Shown: positions 33,148 to 40,069 of the stretch, in pieces
How positions within the stretch are numbered: the first letter of the stretch is position 1
Layout: each line of letters opens with the position of its first letter
The notes under the pieces: model-generated
The model's database searches: none
What the model was told of the DNA's origin: nothing
The model's input: the letters and a program-made list of their open reading frames with translations, nothing else
Assembly (NCBI GenBank): GCA_964567785.1
Contig: CAZMOK010000005.1
Location: forward strand, 12,003-76,002
Reading direction: 5' to 3'
Source of the DNA: CAZMOK01 sp964567785
Lineage (GTDB): Bacteria; Bacteroidota; Bacteroidia; Bacteroidales; JAGOPY01
Length of the DNA: 64,000 nt
Position numbers and translations under genes: made by a program

Positions 33148-34296
33148 ATGGCAAATCTTTCATTCATAGAGCCGCTTAATGAATTCCTTACCAGGAATGC
33201 TGTGTCGCTGGTTCCTTCAGCCAGCAGGTTTGTCAGTGTTCTCAGGGAGGAAGGAGATTATTTGTTGTTTGAGCTTATTCCCGGGGATGAAGGTTCAGAG
33301 ATGGAAATCACGGAAAAACCCTATGTCTATGATGTGATGAACAGGCTCAGGGAAAAGAATATTCCTTATCAATGGTTGAATCCCGGGGATATTCCGTTTG
33401 AGCGTAAAAAAAGCACTGACAAAGAGAGAGATTTGTTCAGTGAGAAGGAAAACACTGTATTACTGGTCCGTCATCCTGTTCCCGGTAACGAACAATCGGG
33501 CCTACTATTCATATATTTCAGGAAGAATCTCAGTAACTTCGGCATTAGCCTAGCCGACAAGCCTCTTTCCACAGAGCACAAAGCGGTTTCAGGATATTTG
33601 ATTTCAAATGCCATCCGTAATTCTGTTGTCTCTTACAGAAAAGATCTTTCAAACTACACAGAGCTCAATGAAAATGTTAAAATGCTTATCAGGACGAATG
33701 AAACAAATGTCAGGGAACTTGAAAAGATCAGGGAGAATTATGGCGAAAGTCTTTTATCCTTTTGCAAGGTCCATTTGCAGGAACTATCAGAGAAGCACAG
33801 GAGAAATTTTGTATTATCGGATGATGCCATCAGAAGGATAAGGACTTTTTCAGGAAATCTCTCATTGTTGAAGCTGGTTCTTGATGATGCGGCTTCATTT
33901 GTAAGCCAGGTTTATTATGATGACCCGGAGATTGACCTGGCCATTCATGAGTGGGAGTTGAATTTCGATAAATTCATGACAGTTGAAACAGTCACACCCG
34001 AAACTCACCGTATTGACAACAGGGAATCGAGGGCAATGCAATTATTAGACAAGCTTGATAAGGCTGCACAGGAAGTGATCAGGAACCGCCTTCCATTGAC
34101 AAGCACAAATGTTGGCCGGCATTGTCCATCTCCCATCACTGCCCCGGCAATTACAGATGCTTTGAAAAAGAACCGGAAGCGTATCCTTCAGCTATTAAAG
34201 AAATATCCCGAAAAATGGAAGACCATCAGGTTTCAGTTCAGGCCTCTTAAGAACATCCAGGAGAAAGAACAGGGAAGTGATAACCTGGCCATTTAG
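33148..34296 (+). CDS. Hypothetical protein, possible regulator with AAA+-lid-like and DNA-binding C-terminal parts
   Basis: 382 aa from ATG 33148 (an upstream ATG at 33094 lies within the promoter). I do not recognise a named family. Residues about 1-150 could be a sensor domain. Residues about 175-250 contain LSFCKVHLQELSEKHRRNFVL-like helices then LSDDAIRRIRTFSGNLSLLKLVL, reminiscent of the helical lid of sigma-54 activators (LS-eAl--L--y-wpGN-reL), yet there is no Walker A. The C-terminus LPLTSTNVGRHCPSPITAPA and TDALKKNRKRILQLLKKYPE looks like a DNA-binding helix bundle. A regulator is inferred with low certainty. It lies under a phased repeat promoter and is divergent from another unknown gene. 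Confidence 0.75.
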   Translation: MANLSFIEPLNEFLTRNAVSLVPSASRFVSVLREEGDYLLFELIPGDEGSEMEITEKPYVYDVMNRLREKNIPYQWLNPGDIPFERKKSTDKERDLFSEKENTVLLVRHPVPGNEQSGLLFIYFRKNLSNFGISLADKPLSTEHKAVSGYLISNAIRNSVVSYRKDLSNYTELNENVKMLIRTNETNVRELEKIRENYGESLLSFCKVHLQELSEKHRRNFVLSDDAIRRIRTFSGNLSLLKLVLDDAASFVSQVYYDDPEIDLAIHEWELNFDKFMTVETVTPETHRIDNRESRAMQLLDKLDKAAQEVIRNRLPLTSTNVGRHCPSPITAPAITDALKKNRKRILQLLKKYPEKWKTIRFQFRPLKNIQEKEQGSDNLAI

Positions 34297-34325
34297 AGGT
34301 TGCATTAACAACCATATGATCATTG

Positions 34326-34421
34326 TTAACATACTTTTTCACTCACTTTCCGGCATATTTCTTCCACCCTTGTCAAATCTTTTTCAGGAAAATCCAGATG
34401 GGTTACCATTATCATTCTTCC
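34326..34421 (-). pseudogene. Remnant of a threonine aldolase C-terminus
   Basis: A 31-codon frame ending in TAA reads GRMIMVTHLDFPEKDLTR, then VEEICRKVSEKV. This closely follows the end of low-specificity L-threonine aldolases (R-x-VTHLD-x2-x-E-x-L-x2-V). Upstream the frame is broken: the preceding residues continue as VGFGPRK in a different frame, and a stop lies about 51 bases upstream of the GGA (Gly) codon, just before QKPLILEIR. No start or catalytic region is present. It is interpreted as a decayed gene fragment between two unrelated + strand genes. Confidence 0.45.
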
Positions 34422-34553
34422 GGGGACCGAAACCAACCGAATTTCTAAAATTAAAGGTTTCTGCTATGGTTTGCATGCCAATGTTGAACAAAGATTCATT
34501 ATCTTTACAAAGGCCGGTTTATCCTCAGCATTATAAATCGAAAATCTTTTGCC

Positions 34554-35114
34554 ATGAGAATACTCGTGTTCTTTTTATGTATTGCATGCATGCTGGTTTT
34601 CAGTTCATGCTCCCACAAATGGAAAAATTACACTATCAAGGCCGGGTCACACAGTAAAACAGAGATCAGTAAACCTCTGGTAGAGGCCGATGAGATAGAA
34701 TTCCGCTTCAGGACCAACGATTCCTGGTACTATTCGCCACCTTCATCACCGGGATGGAACAAGATCAGGGGGTTTTCGCACGGCCATCACCATGATAATT
34801 CATCAGCACGACTGGGATACCAGTGCCTGAACGACACCTTGCTGGTGGTTGGTGGTTATTGCTATGCCAACGGTGTCAGTCCGCAGGACAATACTGCACA
34901 GAAGGGCATCATTGACACCATTGCCTCTGATTCGGAGTATCATTGCCGGATCAGGTGGGAAAACGGAAAATACAAGTTCTATTTCGAGGATAAATACTGG
35001 GAAGCTCCAGCGGGAACATACAAAAGCTGGGGATATAAGCTAAACCCTTATATCGGTGGTAGTTTTGTGCTCGATCACGACTGGTACACACAGATCAAGG
35101 ACCTGAAACCCTGA
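34554..35114 (+). CDS. Putative lipoprotein of unknown function
   Basis: 186 aa. Lipoprotein signal peptide with lipobox FSSC (about residue 19). The mature part is rich in Tyr, Trp and His, with a probable beta-sandwich pattern: EADEIEFRFRTNDSWYYSPP, KIRGFSHGHHHDNSSARLGY, and CRIRWENGKYKFYFEDKYW. I do not recognise a family; the concanavalin-like strand pattern suggests a carbohydrate or surface-binding role, but this is a guess. A near-match -7 element (TATCTTTA, about 34500) lies upstream. It sits in the accessory-looking segment between unknown genes. Confidence 0.75.
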   Translation: MRILVFFLCIACMLVFSSCSHKWKNYTIKAGSHSKTEISKPLVEADEIEFRFRTNDSWYYSPPSSPGWNKIRGFSHGHHHDNSSARLGYQCLNDTLLVVGGYCYANGVSPQDNTAQKGIIDTIASDSEYHCRIRWENGKYKFYFEDKYWEAPAGTYKSWGYKLNPYIGGSFVLDHDWYTQIKDLKP

Positions 35115-35203
35115 AAACAAGATAGATATACTTTCGAAATTTAGAATGAATTTTTATTGAAATCAAGTATTATTCTGAGATTGGTGCCCTTGCTCACTTC
35201 AAT

Positions 35204-35868
35204 ATGCTTTCCATTATATTGAACCTCAAATTGTTTCATAGCCGGGAAGAAACAAAAAAAGTATGGGCTTGTTTAATGCTTATGAAAGTTTTCAACTTGT
35301 CTTACAATGATAAGGAACGCCTTGCTGAAGTATATGCCATTACCGGTAAGCCTTATGGATTGATCCGGAGCCTCAGGAGGGGCGGTTCAGGCTCAGTGAG
35401 AGGTATTTTGCAGGAAGCTCCGCTGGAGATCATGAAATTGTTCGAAGGCTTTTCCTATCAGANNNNNNNNNNNNNNNNNNNNNNNNNNNNNNNNNNNNNN
35501 NNNNNNNNNNNNNNNNNNNNNNNNNNNNNNNNNNNNNNNNNNNNNNNNNNNNNNNNNNNNNNTTGCAGGAAGCTCCGCTGGAGATCATGAAATTGTTCGA
35601 AGGCTTTTCCTATCAGAAATATTGCAACATCCAGGAAATGACCAATGGGATCATCATTGGCTTCAGATCAAGATTGGAATCTTATGGCATACCAATTGGT
35701 TTTAATGAGATTGCCCGGATGGATATTTTGAATTTAAAGGATCAGGAAGGCAAAGTGGTTCTTGAAATTGAAAACAGGCAAAAGGAAGTACTGAAGATCG
35801 GATATTCCCGCTTTGAATCAGAATCCATCCGTAAATTTATTAACAGCCTGAAAGAGAACCTGGCCTGA
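35204..35868 (+). CDS. Hypothetical protein split by an artefactual assembly gap
   Basis: The gene is interrupted by 100 N. The 55 bases before the gap (35408-35462) recur exactly after it (35563-35617), in the same frame. Removing one copy plus the gap gives one continuous ORF of about 169 codons from ATG 35204; ATG 35276 or 35282 are alternative starts. The joined protein reads ..NLSYNDKERLAEVYAITGKP.., GFSYQKYCNIQEMTNGIIIG, and ends ESIRKFINSLKENLA. No family was recognised; the C-terminal half has an alternating strand pattern that could be a PH-like fold. It is followed by a bidirectional hairpin. Confidence 0.65.
35463..35562. other. Assembly gap (100 N) flanked by a 55-bp duplicate
   Basis: The same 55 bases stand on both sides of the N run, as expected when two contig ends that really overlap were scaffolded instead of merged. 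True missing sequence is probably zero. Confidence 0.9.
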
Positions 35869-35961
35869 TTCGTTAAATTTAATGATACCCGCAATACTTT
35901 ACTTTCTGTTATATAGTAAATGTCCTATAATTAATATTATGTTAAATAGGGTTTTTATTAT

Positions 35962-35998
35962 AAAAGGGAGGAAATGCCAACTATCCTCCCCCCTTTTT
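35962..35998. terminator. Bidirectional hairpin between convergent genes
   Basis: The stem GGGAGGA (35966-35972) pairs with TCCTCCC (35984-35990) across an 11-base loop. A-rich on the left and T-rich on the right, it can end the + gene at 35868 and the - TPR gene at 36024. Confidence 0.65.
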
Positions 35999-36023
35999 AA
36001 CTAACGTGGGCTTATTCTATTGA

Positions 36024-37163
36024 TTATTCTTCAAGCTTAGCATTTACTTCCTTCAGCTTTTCAAGCATGCCCAGCCTGGTATATATCTCCTTTAGCGATA
36101 CAAGGGTATTAACATCGTTTGGTTGCAGTTCTATGGCCTTTTCGAGATAAGGCAACGATTTTTTCAGCAAATCATCAGCCTTTGCCTTTTCCGCTTCATA
36201 TTCATCAACAGCATCGAGCGGCAGGTCGTTGGCCTTTTCAAGTATTATTGCAGCCCTGTTCACATAAAGGGCTCCAATATTATAGTTGGCCTCAAAATAA
36301 TCTGGATTGAGGCTTATGGCATTTTTATAAGCTTCTTCGGCCTTTTCGAACATACCCAACTGATCGTAGTTAGTTCCAACAGCGAAGAAAATAGTTGGGT
36401 TCGTTTTATCTTTCTCGATAGCTTTTTCCAGGTTTTCAAGTGCCCTCTTAGTTTCGTTACTGGCCAGGAAAATGTTTGTTTCAGAAATGAGAAGGTCAAA
36501 ATTCTCGGGATAGATTTCCCTGCCGGTTTTGAGAACATCCAGGGCGGCAGTGGTATCCCCCATTGCTTTATTCAGTTCAGACATTGAGATATAGATCTCA
36601 GGATTATTGTAATCAAGTTCCAGGACTTTATTGTAATAGTCAAGGGCTTTCTCGTTCTCTCCTGCCAGCCCGGCCGATACAGCAGCATTGAACATTGAAA
36701 TGGTATCGATCCTTCCTATTTCTTTGTACACATCGAACGTGTTCTTGAACTGTTCGGAGGCTTCTGGAAAATCACTATTGTTGTAAGCGATAACACCTTT
36801 GTTATAATATCCTTGTGCCAGCCCCGCCATATTCAATTTGATCTGTTCAACATACTTCTCCTTTTCATCATATTCTACGGACTTTTGATATGATTCATGG
36901 GCAATATCCAGTGCATTGGGTACTTTTTTGAACAAATTCGAATCAACACCGGCAGCAATATCCTGGTATATAGTACCTCTGTAGAACCATGCCTTTGGAT
37001 CGGCCATTGTTTTTTCATGCATTATGGCCTCATCAATGGCTTCCTTTGCCTTTTCGAGCTTTCCGTTTCTCTGGTAGTTGTAGGCAGTCACCACTTTGCT
37101 TCTCTGAGCAAAACCCGCTGATACCAATAAGATCAGGGTTAATATCAAAGCAATCTTTTTCAT
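36024..37163 (-). CDS. Exported tetratricopeptide-repeat protein
   Basis: 379 aa with a signal peptide (MKKIALILTLILLVSAGFAQ). The mature protein is almost entirely TPR helices, with recognisable units such as ALDYYNKVLELDYNNPEIY, AEEAYKNAISLNPDYFEANY and YLEKAIELQPNDVNTL, totalling about six to eight repeats. It is a periplasmic scaffold for protein-protein contacts; the partner is unknown. Promoter element at 37190. It follows gyrA on the same strand but has its own promoter, so it is probably separate. Similar proteins are common in Bacteroidota and lack a fixed role. Confidence 0.88.
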   Translation of the reverse strand: MKKIALILTLILLVSAGFAQRSKVVTAYNYQRNGKLEKAKEAIDEAIMHEKTMADPKAWFYRGTIYQDIAAGVDSNLFKKVPNALDIAHESYQKSVEYDEKEKYVEQIKLNMAGLAQGYYNKGVIAYNNSDFPEASEQFKNTFDVYKEIGRIDTISMFNAAVSAGLAGENEKALDYYNKVLELDYNNPEIYISMSELNKAMGDTTAALDVLKTGREIYPENFDLLISETNIFLASNETKRALENLEKAIEKDKTNPTIFFAVGTNYDQLGMFEKAEEAYKNAISLNPDYFEANYNIGALYVNRAAIILEKANDLPLDAVDEYEAEKAKADDLLKKSLPYLEKAIELQPNDVNTLVSLKEIYTRLGMLEKLKEVNAKLEE

Positions 37164-37189
37164 ATCAGGTTTTTTTGTGAATTAAGTAA

Positions 37190-37197
37190 CAAATGTA
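37190..37197 (-). promoter_or_regulatory. sigma-AB -7 element of the TPR gene
   Basis: On the - strand TACATTTG fits TAnnTTTG, 26 bases before the ATG at 37163. Confidence 0.55.
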
Positions 37198-37228
37198 TAA
37201 ATTCTCATGAATTATGTCCAAACACTTT

Positions 37229-37247
37229 GCCAAAAATACATTTTGGC
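37229..37247 (-). terminator. Hairpin after gyrA, possible terminator
   Basis: A 7-bp stem, GCCAAAA with TTTTGGC, and a 5-base loop 11 bases after the gyrA stop. It has no long T tract, so termination is uncertain. Confidence 0.3.
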
Positions 37248-37258
37248 GTAAATACCTG

Positions 37259-39745
37259 TTATTCAACGCTTTCTATTTCATCCTCATCTTCCTCAACTGG
37301 ATCAACGGCCTCAACTCTTGCCACTGAGGCGATTATATCGTCATCCCTCAGGTTGATGAGTCTCACGCCCTGGGTAGCCCTGCCCATAACCCTGAGGTCA
37401 GAAATACCCATTCTTATAATGATTCCCGACCTGTTTATGATCATCAGGTCATCCTCGTTGCTTACTTCTTTGATTGTAATAAGCTGACCGGTTTTTTCGG
37501 TTACGTTCAGTGTCTTGACCCCTTTACCTCCCCTATTGGTAACTCTGTAATCTTCAAGCCGTGAACGTTTTCCGTATCCATTTTCCGATACAACCAGTAT
37601 GTCGAAGCTGCCATTTTCCACACATACCATTCCCACTACTTCATCTTTGGGGCCTGCCAGGGTTATACCCCTCACTCCTGCTGCATTTCTGCCCATTGCC
37701 CGTACCTTTGATTCATGGAACCTGATTGCCCTGCCTGACTTAACAGCCATCAATATTTCGCTCTCCCCATTTGTCAGTTTGGCCCTGAGCAGTTCGTCCC
37801 CTTCATTGATGGTAATGGCATTGATACCGTTTTGCCGTGGCCTTGAATACGCTTCGAGCGAAGTCTTTTTAATGACCCCTTTTTTGGTACACATTATTAT
37901 ATACTTGCTTTCAACATACTCCTGGTCCTTCAGGTCTTTTGTATTTATATAGGCGCGCACCCTGTCATCAACAGGGATGCTGATGAGATTCTGTATGGCC
38001 CGGCCTTTGGATGTCTTAGTGCCTTCCGGTATTTCAAATACCCTGAGCCAGAAACATCTTCCCATTTCGGTGAAAAATAACAGGTAATCGTGGTTGTATG
38101 CCACAAAAAGGTGTTCCACAAAATCCTCGTCCCTTGTCACGCTGCCCCTGGAGCCTCTTCCTCCCCTGCCCTGCTTTCGGTATTCGTTGAGAGATGTACG
38201 CTTGATGTAACCCAGGTGTGATATTGTTATAACAACTTCTTCGTTGGGAACGGTATCCTCAATCCGGAAGTCCTCTGCAGAGAATTCAATCTTTGTCCGG
38301 GGTTCGTCATCAAATTTTTCTTTCAGCTCGAGCATCTCTTCCTTTATGATAGCCATCCTCATGGATTCATCGGAGAGGATCTTTTTGTAAAGCTCTATCT
38401 TCTTCATCAATTCATCGTACTCCTCCTTTATTTTCTCCCTCTCAAGCCCGGTGAGCCTTTGAAGCCGCATATCAAGGATTGCTTTAGCCTGAATTTCTGT
38501 CAGGCCGAACTGTGAAATAAGGCCATCCCTTGCTTCGTCGGGTGTCTGGGATCCCCTTATGAGTGCGATCACCTCATCAAGATTATCAAGTGCTATCAGC
38601 AGGCCTTCCAGGACATGGGCCCTGTTCTCTGCTTGTTTCAGTTCATATTCAGTCCGCCGAACCACCACGTTGTGCCTGTGGTCAACAAAATGAAGGATAA
38701 GGTCTTTTAGGTTCAGGGTACGGGGCCTGCCGTTTACCAGCGCTACATTGTTCACATTGAAAGCGGTCTGCAGCGGTGTCATCTGGTAAAGCTTGTTCTT
38801 TACAACATTTGCAACTGCGTCTCTTTTAAGCTCATAGACTATCCGAAGTCCTTTTCTGTCGGATTCGTCCCGAATATCAGATATGCCTTCGATCTTCTTC
38901 TCTATCACAAGGTCGGCGGTTTTCCTGATCATCTCGGCCTTATTCACCAGGTAAGGTATCGAAGTGGCAATCAGCCTTATCCGCCCGTTTGGCAGCTCCT
39001 GTTCCTCGAGTTCACCGCGTATTACGATCCGTCCTTTCCCTGTCTCATAAGCTTCCCTGACTCCGTCGTAACCATAAATGATCCCGCCTGTCGGAAAGTC
39101 AGGGGCCTTAATGTGTTCAATTAATTCAGGAATCGTAATTTCCTTGTTTTCAATGTATGCAATAATCCCATCAACTACCTGCCCCAGGTTATGTGGAGCC
39201 ATGTTGGTTGCCATGCCCACAGCAATACCCGAAGCACCGTTCACAAGCAGGCCGGGGAGTTTCGAGGGCAATACCTCAGGCTCTTTCAGAGTATCGTCGA
39301 AATTCAACTGGAAATCTACCGTATCCTTGTCGATATCTGTCAGCATCTCCTCAGCTACCTTTTTAAGCCTTGCTTCTGTATAACGCATTGCAGCAGGGCT
39401 GTCACCGTCTATAGATCCGAAATTTCCCTGTCCGTCAACAACCGGGTAACGCAACGACCATGGCTGTGCCATCCTGACCATCGCATCGTATACCGAAGAG
39501 TCGCCGTGTGGGTGATACTTACCCAGCACCTCCCCTACTATCCTTGCCGATTTCTTGTATGACCGGTTTGAATAAACCCCCAGGTCCATCATACCAAACA
39601 AAACCCTTCTGTGGACCGGTTTCAGACCGTCCCTGACATCCGGCAGGGCACGTGACACAATGACCGACATCGAATAGTCGATATAGGCCGACTTCATTTG
39701 TGATTCAAGGTTTACCCTTAGTATCTTTTCTTCAGAAGATTCCAT
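37259..39745 (-). CDS. gyrA: DNA gyrase subunit A
   Basis: 828 aa. With GyrB it introduces negative supercoils. The N-terminal breakage-reunion domain contains RALPDVRDGLKPVHRRVLFG, the quinolone-resistance region YHPHGDSSVYDAMVRMAQ, and the catalytic Tyr in AAMRYTEARL (about 120). The C-terminal beta-pinwheel (about 500-800) includes the GyrA-box-like TNRGGKGVK that distinguishes gyrase from ParC. The tail is acidic (EEDEDEIESVE). The residues equivalent to E. coli Ser83 and Asp87 are Ser and Asp, the susceptible forms. Divergent from clpC across a 324-base spacer. Confidence 0.98.
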   Translation of the reverse strand: MESSEEKILRVNLESQMKSAYIDYSMSVIVSRALPDVRDGLKPVHRRVLFGMMDLGVYSNRSYKKSARIVGEVLGKYHPHGDSSVYDAMVRMAQPWSLRYPVVDGQGNFGSIDGDSPAAMRYTEARLKKVAEEMLTDIDKDTVDFQLNFDDTLKEPEVLPSKLPGLLVNGASGIAVGMATNMAPHNLGQVVDGIIAYIENKEITIPELIEHIKAPDFPTGGIIYGYDGVREAYETGKGRIVIRGELEEQELPNGRIRLIATSIPYLVNKAEMIRKTADLVIEKKIEGISDIRDESDRKGLRIVYELKRDAVANVVKNKLYQMTPLQTAFNVNNVALVNGRPRTLNLKDLILHFVDHRHNVVVRRTEYELKQAENRAHVLEGLLIALDNLDEVIALIRGSQTPDEARDGLISQFGLTEIQAKAILDMRLQRLTGLEREKIKEEYDELMKKIELYKKILSDESMRMAIIKEEMLELKEKFDDEPRTKIEFSAEDFRIEDTVPNEEVVITISHLGYIKRTSLNEYRKQGRGGRGSRGSVTRDEDFVEHLFVAYNHDYLLFFTEMGRCFWLRVFEIPEGTKTSKGRAIQNLISIPVDDRVRAYINTKDLKDQEYVESKYIIMCTKKGVIKKTSLEAYSRPRQNGINAITINEGDELLRAKLTNGESEILMAVKSGRAIRFHESKVRAMGRNAAGVRGITLAGPKDEVVGMVCVENGSFDILVVSENGYGKRSRLEDYRVTNRGGKGVKTLNVTEKTGQLITIKEVSNEDDLMIINRSGIIIRMGISDLRVMGRATQGVRLINLRDDDIIASVARVEAVDPVEEDEDEIESVE

Positions 39746-40069
39746 TATCAGTTCTTAAATATCTAAAAATCAATATTTTGAGTTGTTGAATTGAAAGATA
39801 CGAAGATAATTATTTTTATCTGAACCAGAACGGTTATTAATTTGTTTAATATCAACATTTTCCTGTTCAAATGTTTATATTTTTTTTTAAGTATTTGGAC
39901 AATTGAACTATAGATTTGGAAATGAATCGTAACATGATAGGCCTTATTATTGCTAAGCCCCGGATCAGACTAAAATCAGACATTTCAACCTGGTTGTTAG
40001 GTCAGGATGTTTTGGCATGGAATGTGCGATTCATTTTTTAACTTTGTAAATATCAGAATGAGGTTTTAA
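39746..40069. other. gyrA-clpC divergent intergenic region
   Basis: 324 bases, AT-rich, with signals for both sides: TAACTTTG before clpC and a near-match TATCTTTC on the - strand before gyrA. A third -7 match, TAGATTTG at 39911-39918, stands 3 bases before a 39-codon ORF (39922-40041, beginning MNRNMIGLIIAKP) that ends over the clpC -7 element. Whether this ORF is translated is unknown. No CIRCE-like or CtsR-like repeat was seen. Confidence 0.5.
40039..40046 (+). promoter_or_regulatory. sigma-AB promoter of clpC
   Basis: TAACTTTG, 23 bases before the ATG, with TTTG at 40011-40014 (spacer 24, slightly long). Confidence 0.6.

Noticed and set aside
35204..35590. X-filled ORF across the N gap, and a second ORF from 35563
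   Set aside because: Both are fragments of one gene produced by the duplicated contig ends.
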